Source: Microvirga terricola
GTDB lineage: Bacteria; Pseudomonadota; Alphaproteobacteria; Rhizobiales; Beijerinckiaceae
DNA: 64,000 bases
Assembly (NCBI RefSeq): GCF_011777495.1
Contig: NZ_JAATJS010000001.1
Location: 186,001-250,000 of the forward strand
Direction: 5' to 3'
Positions 28,682 through 39,700 of this stretch are shown here, piece by piece. The position numbers and the translations under genes are program-made. Below the pieces are notes generated by a model. It ran no database searches and was not told the DNA's origin. It saw only the letters and a program-made list of their open reading frames with translations. Position 1 is the first letter of the stretch. Each line of letters opens with the position of its first letter.

Positions 28682-30214
28682 TTAGGACGAACGCCGCGAG
28701 GGCCGAGGGAACAGGGACACGACATTGTTCTCCTCGGGAGGCGCGAGCTGTCGCTGAATCGCAGCATGCAGATCGCGGCTGACGATGGGCTTGAGGAGAA
28801 GCAGAAACTCCTTTTCCTCCTCCATCGCACTCGGATTGCCGGTGATGAGCAGAACGGGCAGATCCGGAAAGGCCTGCCGGATTTCGCGCGCGAGCATCAC
28901 GCCGTTCATGGTGCCGTGCATGGCGACATCGGTCAGGACAAGGCCGGGCTTGCGCGCCTTCAGCGTCTTCATCACCTGCCGGGCATCGGTGGCGATGCGC
29001 GTGACATAGCCGACCTCTTCGAGCATGGCCTGCAAGGCCAGCGCCACGTCCACCTCATCGTCGATGACAAGGACCTCAGTATGCGTGCGGACCGTTTCGC
29101 TCTCACCAAACTCGTCCCGCAAGGCGCCCGGCAGCATTTCTACGGGAGCATCGGCGCGCGGGAGGTAGAGGGTGATCGCAAGACCGTATGCGATATTGCG
29201 CACCTCCGCGGTGCCGCCGAGCGGATGCAGGAAACGTAAGCCACGATTCAATGTCAGCCACGCGTCGAGATCCATGTCCCGCAACGTGAACGCCTGCTCG
29301 CCCTGTTCATCCAGACCGAGTTGAGGCTCGTCCGTTCCGGTGCTGGCGATGACGAGTTGCACGAAGTCGCCTTCGATCGCGAGGTTCGATAGAGATCCCT
29401 TTTGCACCTGCGCGTTTCGCGCCTCGATGGTGATCGTCCCACCCTGGTGAAGAGCGTCGCGTACATAGGCACTGAGCGTCATGATCGCCATCTCGAGATC
29501 GCTGGGATCGACCTGCACCGGCCAGAGATCGCTCTCAAGCGAGACGCGCAGTTCCACCGTGTCCCTCAAGAGCGACCGGTTCATCAGCGTCGCGATGGAT
29601 TCGATGCGCTCCGCAAGGTCGACACAGCGAACATCGCCATCCTGCCCCCGCGCAAAGGCATTGGAGCGGGCGATCAGGCTGGCGGCCTGGTCGGACGCCA
29701 CGAGTGCGGAGAGAAGTTTCCGCTGCAGCGCCGGCTGATCCTTCAGGTGCCGCGCCACGGAATCGATATTCGCGCTGATGACGAGAAGCTTGTTGTTGAG
29801 GTCGTGGACGATGCCTTCCCGCAGGCGCTCCAGCATTTCCAGCTTCTGCACCCGGCGCGCGCTCTGCTCATCCCCGGCCTCGCCGGAGGCTTTCGCGGGG
29901 ACCGGCGTCGGACCCTCTGAATGCATTCGCGGGGCCGGTTTCTCAAGAGCGGGAAAGGGCTCCGCCTCCGGCCTTGAGCGATTCGCGGCCCGTTCCTCCT
30001 GCTCGCGCAGGAGTTCTTTGATCCGCCGGCCGAGGCTCACGCCGCCCCACAGGACGGCCAGGGCAAAAAGCAGGCCCGACATGGCGATCCATTCGGGCTG
30101 CCGGCTAAACGCCGCACCCGCCAATGCAAGGCCTGAGAAAATGAGCGCGCAGGAGGAGAGCGCAAGAGCGAGCTTCAATGTAAAAGGCAGCAAAGGCATC
30201 GCGTTTTCGAACAA
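28682..30214 (-). CDS. Membrane-anchored degenerate histidine kinase with C-terminal receiver domain
   Basis: A 510-residue protein. Two membrane helices (about 13-34 and 44-62) are followed by a linker, a DHp-like H-box with H137 (LREGIVHDLNNKLLVIS), an ATPase-like region (about 200-352) and a receiver domain (about 380-500) with D385/D386 and phospho-acceptor D429 (LVLTDVAMHG). The ATPase region lacks the expected N-box asparagines (TLSAYVRDAL where NLxxNARDAM is usual) and the DxGxG box (IASTGTDE). Kinase activity is therefore doubtful; it may act as a phosphotransfer or receiver protein. No partner gene is adjacent. Confidence 0.75.
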   Translation of the reverse strand: MFENAMPLLPFTLKLALALSSCALIFSGLALAGAAFSRQPEWIAMSGLLFALAVLWGGVSLGRRIKELLREQEERAANRSRPEAEPFPALEKPAPRMHSEGPTPVPAKASGEAGDEQSARRVQKLEMLERLREGIVHDLNNKLLVISANIDSVARHLKDQPALQRKLLSALVASDQAASLIARSNAFARGQDGDVRCVDLAERIESIATLMNRSLLRDTVELRVSLESDLWPVQVDPSDLEMAIMTLSAYVRDALHQGGTITIEARNAQVQKGSLSNLAIEGDFVQLVIASTGTDEPQLGLDEQGEQAFTLRDMDLDAWLTLNRGLRFLHPLGGTAEVRNIAYGLAITLYLPRADAPVEMLPGALRDEFGESETVRTHTEVLVIDDEVDVALALQAMLEEVGYVTRIATDARQVMKTLKARKPGLVLTDVAMHGTMNGVMLAREIRQAFPDLPVLLITGNPSAMEEEKEFLLLLKPIVSRDLHAAIQRQLAPPEENNVVSLFPRPSRRSS

Positions 30215-30327
30215 TCATTTGACGAAGCGCCTCGAAGACGCCACTTCGATAATTGTTTTATGTAGCACGATCTGATGCAAAGCGAGATGTTATTGCAGCA
30301 AGTTTTCGTGTCCGGTGGAAATTAAGA

Positions 30328-32571
30328 GTGGTGCCGTTGTTTCGTCGTGTCAGGATTTTGCGGCCTCTGGTTGCAAGTGCGTTGTTTTTCGGTGCTCTCG
30401 CAGGGGCTTCGGCCCAGGACGGGATCGAAAAGCGCGTCAACGATCTTTTGGCCCGCATGACGCTGGAAGAGAAGGTCGGCCAGCTGAACCTCATCTCCCA
30501 CGGCCCGCCGCTGCGCTGGCAGGACATTGCCGAGGGTAAGATCGGCGCACTGCTCAACTTCAACAGCGCGGCGGATGTCGCGCGCGCGCAGGCGCTCGTC
30601 CGCCAGTCCCGCCTCAAAATCCCGCCGCTCTTCGGCCTCGACATCCTGCACGGCTTCCGCACGCAATTCCCTATTCCGTTGGGAGAGGCGGCAGCGTTCA
30701 GCCCGCGCCTGTCGTCTCTCGCCTCCGAATGGGCGGCGAAAGAGGCTTCTTATGTCGGCGTCACATGGACCTATGCGCCGATGGCCGATCTCTCCCGCGA
30801 CAGCCGGTGGGGCCGGATCGTGGAAGGATTCGGCGAGGACCCCTTTCTTGGCGCGATGCTGACCGCGGCACGGGTCGAGGGTTTCCATAAGGGCGGGCTG
30901 GCGACGACCACCAAGCATTTCGCGGGCTATGGCGCGCCCCAGGGCGGGCGCGATTACGACACCACCTATATTCCGCCGGCCGAGATGCACGACACCTACC
31001 TGCCGCCGTTTCGCGCTGCGGCGGCGGCAGGTTCCGACAGTTTCATGGCGGCCTTCAACGCGTTGAACGGCATGCCCTCGACCGCCAATCCCTGGCTTCT
31101 GACGGAGGTGCTGCGCAATCAATGGGGCTTTGACGGCTTCGTCACGTCCGACTGGTCCGGCATTCACGAACTCATCGGCCATGGCATCGCGGCGGACGAA
31201 GCGGAGGCGGCGCGCAAGGCGCTGCTCGCCGGCGTCGACATGGACATGATGGGCGAGCTTTACATCAAGTACCTGCCCACTGAGGTGCGCGCGGGCCGCG
31301 TGCCCGAGAGCGCAGTGGACGAGGCGGTGCGCCGCGTGCTGCGCACGAAATTCCGCCTCGGCCTCTTCGACCGGCCGGACATCGATCCGACCCGGAACGA
31401 TGACGGCTTCCCCTCCCGCGAGGCGCGGCAGGCCGCGCGCGAGGTAGCGCGCGAAACGCTGGTTCTCTTGCAGAACCGCAACGACCTTCTGCCGATCACG
31501 CCGCGCGTGCGCTCCATCGCCGTCATCGGGCCGCTCGCGGATGCGCAGCGCGATCAGCTCGGCCCCCATGCCGCGCGCGGCCAATCGAACGACAGCACCA
31601 CCATTCTGCAAGGCGTTCGCGAACGGGCGAAGGAGGCGGGCGTCGCGGTGAGATACGCTCCGGCCTGCGATCTCTTCTGCAAGAAGACCGATCAGCTCCC
31701 CGCGGCTATCGCCGTCGCAAAAGAATCCGACCTCGTGATCGCGGTGTTCGGCGAGCCACAGGATTTGTCCGGCGAAGCGGCTTCGCGCACGCGTCTCGTG
31801 CCTAACGGCAAGCAGGTGGAGGTGCTGGAGGCGCTCGCCGCCACGGGTAAGCCGGTCGCGCTCGTGATCGTTGCCGGCCGTCCGCTGGAACTCGGCGCGC
31901 TCAGCGAGAAAATCCCGTCGATCCTCATGGCCTGGTATCCGGGCACGGAAGGCGGGCCCGCCACCGCGGACGTGCTGTTTGGCGATGTGAGCCCGAGCGG
32001 AAAACTTCCTTTGAGCTGGCCGCGTTCGGTGGGGCAATTGCCGCTCTACTACAACCGTCTGCCCACGGGCCGTCCGACCCTGCCGAACAACCGCTTCACC
32101 CTGAACTATCTCGATGACGAGATCACCCCGCTTTATCCCTTCGGCTGGGGCTTAAGCTACACGCACTTCGCCTACAGGAACGCCACCATCGCGAAGGCGC
32201 GTCTCGAACCCGGCGACGCGCTCGATGTCTCCGTCACTGTGACCAACACGGGCGCGCGGGCCGGCCAGGAGGTGGTGCAGCTCTACACCCGCGATCCGGT
32301 CGCCATGCGCAGCCGTCCTCTGCGCGAATTGAAGGCTTTTGAGAAAATTGCCCTAAAAGCCGGCGAGGCGAAGACGGTGTCGCTCCGCGTTCCTGTGGAG
32401 TCCCTCGGCTTCCACCTCGATGACGGCACGTATCTTGTGGAAGCGGGCACGATCCAAGTCTTCGTCGGCGGCGACGCGAATGCCGCAGCGGTGGGTGAGG
32501 TCACCGTCGCGGATACGATCCGCATCCCGCCCTCGGAGCGGCGCGCATCTGTTCCGATTCAAGCGCAATAG
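30328..32571 (+). CDS. bglX: Beta-glucosidase, glycoside hydrolase family 3 (BglX-like)
   Basis: About 747 residues from a GTG at 30328; a GTG at 30331 is equally possible and the frame is open from 30253. A signal peptide (ending LAGASAQ) leads into the GH3 N-terminal barrel, with KHFAGYGAPQGGRDY and the catalytic nucleophile Asp in GFVTSDWSGIHEL. The alpha/beta sandwich domain and a C-terminal fibronectin-III-like domain (VTVTNTGARAGQEVVQLY) follow. It is exported to the periplasm and would release terminal beta-linked glucose. It is followed by a DUF1275 gene 40 bases downstream. Confidence 0.92.
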   Translation: MVPLFRRVRILRPLVASALFFGALAGASAQDGIEKRVNDLLARMTLEEKVGQLNLISHGPPLRWQDIAEGKIGALLNFNSAADVARAQALVRQSRLKIPPLFGLDILHGFRTQFPIPLGEAAAFSPRLSSLASEWAAKEASYVGVTWTYAPMADLSRDSRWGRIVEGFGEDPFLGAMLTAARVEGFHKGGLATTTKHFAGYGAPQGGRDYDTTYIPPAEMHDTYLPPFRAAAAAGSDSFMAAFNALNGMPSTANPWLLTEVLRNQWGFDGFVTSDWSGIHELIGHGIAADEAEAARKALLAGVDMDMMGELYIKYLPTEVRAGRVPESAVDEAVRRVLRTKFRLGLFDRPDIDPTRNDDGFPSREARQAAREVARETLVLLQNRNDLLPITPRVRSIAVIGPLADAQRDQLGPHAARGQSNDSTTILQGVRERAKEAGVAVRYAPACDLFCKKTDQLPAAIAVAKESDLVIAVFGEPQDLSGEAASRTRLVPNGKQVEVLEALAATGKPVALVIVAGRPLELGALSEKIPSILMAWYPGTEGGPATADVLFGDVSPSGKLPLSWPRSVGQLPLYYNRLPTGRPTLPNNRFTLNYLDDEITPLYPFGWGLSYTHFAYRNATIAKARLEPGDALDVSVTVTNTGARAGQEVVQLYTRDPVAMRSRPLRELKAFEKIALKAGEAKTVSLRVPVESLGFHLDDGTYLVEAGTIQVFVGGDANAAAVGEVTVADTIRIPPSERRASVPIQAQ

Positions 32572-32610
32572 GTCGACGAAGGGCCGCCGCACCCGCTATA
32601 GAAGGAGGCG

Positions 32611-33390
32611 ATGGATGACGCACGGAACAGGGCGAAAACACATCGGACGCTGACAGCTCGCTATCTTGGAGCGCGAGACATCGTCGCCTCCGAGCGCACT
32701 GGCGTGGCGGATACACGGTTGGGCATGGCCCTGACTTTCGTCGCGGGTGCGATCAATGCGGGCGGGTTTCTCGCCGTCGGCCAATACACCTCGCACATGT
32801 CGGGGATCCTCTCGGCCATGGCCGATCATGCGGCCCTGGGCGCCTTCGACGTGGTTCTGTTCGGCCTCATGGCCTTCCTGCCGTTCATTATTGGCGCGGC
32901 CTGTTCGGCCATGCTGATCAACTGGGGGAGGCGTCACCATTTGGGAGGTCTCTTCGCCCTGCCCCTCCTGCTGGAAGCGCTGCTCCTCATCGCCTTCGGC
33001 GTGCTCGGCTGGCTCGCTTACCCATCCGCCGGCTTCATGCGCACCGCCGTGCCGCTGCTCTGCTTCATCATGGGCCTGCAGAATGCGACCGTGACAAAGA
33101 TCTCCGGCGCGCGGATGCGCACGACTCATGTCACCGGCATCGTGACCGATATCGGGATCGAACTCGGCAAGCTCTTTTACTGGAACCGTGACAAGTCAGT
33201 TCCGCCGGTCATGGCGGACCGCGCCAAGCTGCGACTTCTGGCGGCATTGCTGGTTTCGTTCTTCATCGGCGGCATCGTCGGGGCGGTCGGCTTCAATCAA
33301 ATCGGCTTCCTGTTCGCCCTGCCCTTCGCCTTCGTGCTACTTATTCTGGCCGGCCCAGCATTGCTGCCGGACCTCGCCAAGCGCCGCTGA
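32611..33390 (+). CDS. DUF1275 (YoaK-like) membrane protein
   Basis: A 259-residue protein with about six transmembrane segments. The DUF1275 landmarks are FVAGAINAGGFLAVGQYTSH with MSG just after, and the LCFIMGLQNATVTKISGARM/RTTHVTG region, followed by GIELGKLFYW. Function unknown; family members are predicted small-molecule transporters. It starts 40 bases after the GH3 gene on the same strand and may share its transcript. Confidence 0.87.
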   Translation: MDDARNRAKTHRTLTARYLGARDIVASERTGVADTRLGMALTFVAGAINAGGFLAVGQYTSHMSGILSAMADHAALGAFDVVLFGLMAFLPFIIGAACSAMLINWGRRHHLGGLFALPLLLEALLLIAFGVLGWLAYPSAGFMRTAVPLLCFIMGLQNATVTKISGARMRTTHVTGIVTDIGIELGKLFYWNRDKSVPPVMADRAKLRLLAALLVSFFIGGIVGAVGFNQIGFLFALPFAFVLLILAGPALLPDLAKRR

Positions 33391-33722
33391 TCCCGCGCGG
33401 AACGCGGTGAACCCTCATAGCGGGAGGCGGATCTTCGGCTGCGCAGAGATGTTCATGCAAATTCTGATTGTTTTCTTATATCAAAGAAACACAAACAAGA
33501 TATGTAATGATAAAACAAATCATAACTTAACGTCATCTCAAGGTAATAATTCGCATTAATTAGTTCGAATTTCGAAATATTCGCTCGACGAGCGGGACTA
33601 AATACTTATTCTGCACCCTGAAACTGGGCCGCGAGTCGGCTGGGGAAGTTACGTCAACAATTCGAAACCGTGCCGATAGAGGCACGCCATCCCGACGCCA
33701 CGCCGGGATGAAGGGGGCGCAT
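33391..33722. promoter_or_regulatory. AT-rich upstream region and hairpin leader of the RTX gene
   Basis: The first 200 bases are strongly AT-rich (33455-33560), as in many secreted-adhesin promoters. Two leader hairpins follow: GTGCC/GGCAC (33670-33674 with 33681-33685) and CATCCCG (33688-33694) with CGGGATG (33704-33710). The second stem ends directly against the purine-rich ribosome-binding site AAGGGGG at 33711-33717. A fold this close could limit ribosome access and control translation of the giant ORF. This is inference from position. Confidence 0.5.
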
Positions 33723-36700
33723 ATGGCTGGAAGTCTTGAAGGTATTGCGGTCACAGTCACGTTCGAACTGCAGGGCTGGTTCCAATTCGAACAGCCGAAC
33801 GTCTTCACCTCCGTCATCGTCGGCAATGGCGCCGAACTCGTGGTGCCGATCTCAGCGCGCATCCTGTCGGACACGGACGGCGACGGCGACATGGAGCCGG
33901 TCCAGGGTCCGAACGGCCTTCTCAGCGGCACAATGACCGTCGATATTTCCGGCAACCAAGTCTTTGCGAGCTTCGTCGGCACGGCACAGCCCGCCGGCTT
34001 CAGCATCAAGATCGAGGGGCTTGCGCCGCAGGGCGTCGCCCCGGGCACGATCGCCGATCAAGGCTCGATGAACGGGGTCAATAACGTCTACACCCCCAAC
34101 TATGACGCTGCCACCAAGACGCTGACGCTGAACTGGATGTTCCTCGGCTTCCAGCCGGGCACGCATGTCGACCAGACGGTGTTTTACGACAACCAGTTGA
34201 ATGATGCGCCGGTGGCGCATCCCGACTTCTACACAGCGACGGCCGGAACCACGTTGAACGGCAGCAATCTGCTCGCCAACGACATCGACCTCGACAACGG
34301 CGGTCCGCTCGGCGTCGTTGACCTTCAGACGATCACCAAGATCAATGGCAGCGCGGTCAATGTCGGCCAGTGGACCAATCTGTCCGGTGGCGGGCGTGTC
34401 CTGGTGAACTCCAACGGCACGTTCCAGTTCTCGGATAACGGCAATTTCGCGGATCTCGCCCAGGGCCAGACGCGCACCACCTCCTTCACCTACACGGTGA
34501 CGGATTCCACCGGCCTCAACGACACGGCAACGGCGACCATCACCGTTCAGGGCGTCAACGATGCTCCGGTCATTTCCGGCTCGCTGGCCACCACCGCGCT
34601 CAACGACAACGACACCGGCGCGACACTCAATCTCTTTAAGAACCTGACGGTTGCCGATCCCGATACGGGCGAGAGCGATCTCACGTTGACGATCACGCTC
34701 TCGAATCCGGCGGCGGGCACGTTGAGCGGAGCGGCTTTCACATCCAGTTCCAACGGCGTCTATACGATCACCGGCCTCACGCCGGCGGCGGCGACCGCGA
34801 TCCTCGATTCCATCGTCTTCACGCCGACCAACAACACGGGCTCGTCCGGCACGTTCACGACCGGGATCACCGTTGGCGTGCATGACGGCACGGTTGCGGG
34901 CACCACGTCGGTCAGCAACACCACCGTCACTATCACCCGCGTCAACGATGCGCCGGTTCTCAATGTCTCGAAGAGCCCCGCGCTCAACGCCATCGATGAG
35001 GATTCGCCCGCTCCGGCCAACGGCTCGACCGCAGGCTCGACTGCGGTCTCGACGCTGATCGGCTCCATGGGCATTAGCAACTTCAGCGATGTTGACGGCG
35101 ACGCCGCGGGTATCGCGATTACCGGCGTCAGCAGCAAGGGCACGCTTTACTATTCCATCAATGGCGGCGCGACGTGGACCGCTCTCGCGGCTGTCAGCGC
35201 CAGCTCCGCGCTGGTGCTTTACGCCAACGCCACGACGCTGATCTACTTCAAGCCCAATCCGAATGAGACCGGGGACTTTGCCGACGGCATCACCTTCAAG
35301 GCGTGGGACCGCACCAGTGGCCACTCCAACGGTGCGACGGGCGTCAACACCACGACGGGCAAGTCCTTCTCCACTGCGACCGACACCGCCTCCATCACGG
35401 TTATCGACGTGAATGAAAAGCCGAACGCCGGCGGTGACGTGACCGTGAGCGCGCCCGGCGGTGCGGCGGTTTCGATCCTGGAGGACGCCACTCCTGGCGC
35501 CGCCAATATCCAGCTGACGCCGACCACGCTGTTCGACTTGGACGGTCCGACACCGACGCAGGTCCGCATCATGTCCGTCACCGGCGGCACGCTCAAGCTG
35601 GCGGACGGCACGCCGATCACGTTTGGCGCTGCCGGCACGGTTATCACGCTCACCAACGGCTCGGTCGACCTGCGCTTCACGCCGGATGCGGACCGCAACA
35701 CGGATGCGAACTTCCAATATGTCGTCGTCGACAACGAGGGCGCGAACTCGCCGGCCTCGACGGCAACGGTGAAGATCACCCCCGTCGCCGACACGCCGAG
35801 CGTTGCTAACCCCACCATTCTCGAAGATACGGACAGCGGCGCCATCGTCATTACGCGCAATGCGGCGGACGGCTCTGAAGTCACGCACTACAAGATCACC
35901 GGAATTACTGGCGGCAAGCTCTATTCGGATGCGGCCTTCACGCACGAGATCACGGACGGCACCTTCATTCCGTCGACCGGCGCGACGACGGCCGTCTACT
36001 TCCGACCGACGCACGATTCGAACGATCCGGGCAGCTTCACGGTGCAGGCCTCGACCAGCGCCATCAATGCGGGCCTCGGCGGCTCGTCCGCGACTTCGAC
36101 GATCGCGATCACGCCGGTCAACGACGCGCCGACCCTGACGGGCGGAACGATTACGCTGACCGGCACCGATGAAGACACCACGAGCGCCGCCACCACCGTC
36201 GCCGCCCTTCTGGCGCAGAGCGGCCATGGCGACATCGATGCAAGTGCGCTCTCCGGCATCGCGGTGACGGCCACCAACGGCAATGGCACGTGGGAATACT
36301 CAGTCGACGGCCTGACCTGGCACGCCTTCGGCAGTGTGTCCGGCGGCGCGGCGTTGCTGCTCTCCGCAACCAGCCTCGTCCGCTACATGCCCGATGGCGA
36401 CAACGCGGAGAACGCGGGCCTTTCCTTCCGCGCATGGGACCGGACCACCGGCAGTGCCTCGGACAACAGCGGTCCGCACACCGCCAGCACCCTGGTCAAT
36501 GGCGGCACGACGGCATTCTCCTCGCAGACCGCCTCGGCGACCATCGCTGTTACCGCCATCAACGACGCGCCAGTCCTGTCCAATGGCGGGATCACCACCT
36601 GGACGGAAGGCGCCGCGGGAACGGCCGTCGCCCCTTCGCTCAGCCTGACGGACGTTGACAGCGCGACGCTCGCCGGCGGCACCGTGACGATCACGAATTT

Positions 36701-39700
36701 CCATACGGGCGACACGCTGGCGGTCGGGACGCCGGGTCCGTTCACCGCGTCCTATGATTCTGCAACCGGCGTTCTGACTCTCACCGGCACCGGCACGGTG
36801 GCGGAACTGCAGACGGCGTTGCGGTCCGTGACCTATTCGTCCACCTCGGCCAACCCGACCGAGTTCGGCACCGACAACACCCGGACGATCAGCATCCAGG
36901 TCAGCGACGGCGCTGCGGAACACAGCCAGTCGAATACGGTCACCAGCTCCGTTCTCCTCATAGGCGTCAACGACCAGCCCGTCATCGGCGTGTCTCCGCA
37001 CACAACCGAATACGTACCCGGCAGCGCCGTCACCGTCGACAGCGGATTGACGCTCTCCGATGTGGACAGCACCCTGCTCAGCCAAGCAACGATCACACTG
37101 CTGTCGCGCCCCGACGGGATCGACGAGGCTATGGGGCTGACTTCCGCCGCTGCCAATCTGGCCGCAGCTTCCGGGCTGACCCTCTCCTACAACGGCGTCA
37201 CCGGAACGTTGACGATTTTAGGAAGCACCACCATCGGGATTTACGAGCAGGTGCTGCGTGGCATCACCTACACGAACACGAACGCCGTTCCTGATGAAAG
37301 TGACCGGACCGTCGCGATCACCGTGCGCGATGCGGGTGGCAGCAACAGCGTTCCCGTCACGAAGACAGTCGCCTACAACACGCTGCCGGTGGTGTCGTTC
37401 AACACCGGCGCGACGGTGGCGGAAGGCTCGGCGGACAACACGATTACCGCCACGATGCTGCAGGCGACGGATGCGGAAGCGCCCGGGCAGGTGACCTACA
37501 CCGTTACGACGGGTCCCGCACACGGTACGCTCTATCTCTCCGGCACGGCCCTCGCCGCGGGCGCGACGTTCACTCAGGCCGATATCAACGCCGGTCGGTT
37601 GAAGTACGCCCACGACGGATTGGAGGCCGCGACGGACGGGTTCGGTTTCTCGATCACCGACGCGGCTGGCGGCACGCGCGGCAATCAGACGTTCCACTTC
37701 ACCGTCACGCAGGTCAACGACGCGCCGGTCATCACCCCGGCGGCTCCGACGCTTCCGAGCATCACCGAGGATGCCATCGCCAATGGCGGCGCCACAGTGG
37801 CCTCTATTTTCGGCGCTAGCGTGACCGATCCTGACCCAGGCGCGCTTAGCGGCATCGCCGTGACCGGGCTCGTGTCGAGCATCGGCCAGTGGGAGTATTC
37901 GCTCGACGGCGGCGCACACTGGACAGCCATCGGCACCGTGTCGAACAGCGCGGCCCTGCTGCTGCGCGCGACCGACCTCGTGCGCTTCGTACCGGATAGC
38001 AAGAATGGCACCACAGCATCCCTGACCTACCGGGCGTGGGACCAGACCGGCGCAACGGCGGGTCATGAAGGCACAAAGGTCAATGTCACTGCGACCGGCG
38101 GTCAGTCGCCGTTCAGCACCACGACGGATACGGCCACCATCACGGTGAATGGCGTCAACGACGCGCCTGTTCTGATTGACACGAATGTGTCGCCCATATT
38201 GGTGGGCGAGAACGCTGGCGCGCCGGTCGGGACTGTCGGCACGCTTGTCTCCGCCCTGGTCGGCACCCGCAATGTGACGGACATCGATGCAGGCGCGCTT
38301 GCCGGCATCGTCGTGACGCAAGCCGATGAGACGAACGGCACCTGGTGGTACACGACCGATGGCGGCGCAACTTGGCTCCGCGTGGGGACGCTGACACCCG
38401 ACAATGCCCGTCTCCTGCCTGCGGACGCGAATACGCGCATCTACTTCGAGCCCGACGCCGCTGTTCATGGCATGATCGCGACAGCCCTCACCTTCCACGC
38501 GTGGGATCGCAGCGTTGGCACGAATGGCAACATCGCAGATGCAATGATGACCGGCGGCACGACGCCGTTCTCGACGGCGTCCGACAGTGTTGACGTGTGG
38601 GTGAACACGCTCGTCGATGGAACACCCGTCCATACGGAGACGCACAACAACCTCGACGGTTCGATCACGCAGGTCATCACGATCCCGGTGGTCGAGCCGA
38701 CCCGCTCGGAGGAGGTCGGCAACAACACCGTGGCCGACATTCCGCTCGTCCAGGGGAATTCCGGCGGTCCTCTGCTGCTGGCACAGCTGCCGGTGGGCTT
38801 CGGCCTTGAAGTCACGGGGCCGACCGCACCGAAGGATGTGAACTCGGCGCTGGCCGATATCCTGCTCGAGATCAACGCCCACACCGACGCCAACTCGAGC
38901 GACCGGGGCAGTCTTCGCAGCGGCGCATCAAGCTTCCTGCAGAGCTTGCCGGGCCACACGGACCTTCTGGTGCAGACCATCGTTCCGACGACGTCGGGCG
39001 CAGCACCCGGCGCGCCGCTGGTCATTTCCGGCAACCCGTCGGCAACCGGCGTGGCGACGGCCCTTGTCGTCGACACTCGCAACCTTCCCTCGGGCAGCAG
39101 CATCCAGCTGCAGAACGTGGAATTCGCGGCGGTTATCGGCGCGATCAAGATCACGGGCGGCGACGGAGCGCAGTTCGTCTGGGGCGATAGCGCAAACCAG
39201 TACATGGTGCTCGGCGCGGATGACGACACGCTGCACGGCGGCGGCGGAAACGACTATGTCGGCTCGCTCGGCGGCAACGATATGCTCTACGGCGATGCCG
39301 GCAATGACACCGTCTCGGGCGGCATCGGCAACGACTTGCTCTTCGGCGGTGAAGGTCTCGACCAGCTTCTGGGCGGTGACGGCAACGACCATCTCAACGG
39401 CGGGATGGGCCAAGACCGTATGGCCGGGGACAAGGGCAACGATATCTACATCGTCGACGACATCAATGATCTTGTGATCGAGGGACGCGGTGAGGGAACG
39501 GACACCATCTATGCGTCCACCAGCTACATCGCCCCGGCCAATATCGAGAACCTGATCCTCACCGGTCAGGCCCGGCTCGGCTATGCGAACAATCTCGACA
39601 ACCTCCTTCGGGGCAATGCCGAAAACAACATTCTTCTCGCCCGCGGCGGTAACGACAAGGCCTATGGCGGCGACGGCAACGATCGAATCGAAGGCGAGAA

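Noticed and set aside
34500..38620. Tandem DNA repeats as a mobile or phase-variable array
   Set aside because: The repetition is at the protein level (cadherin-like domains with VNDAPV junctions); the DNA copies are diverged.
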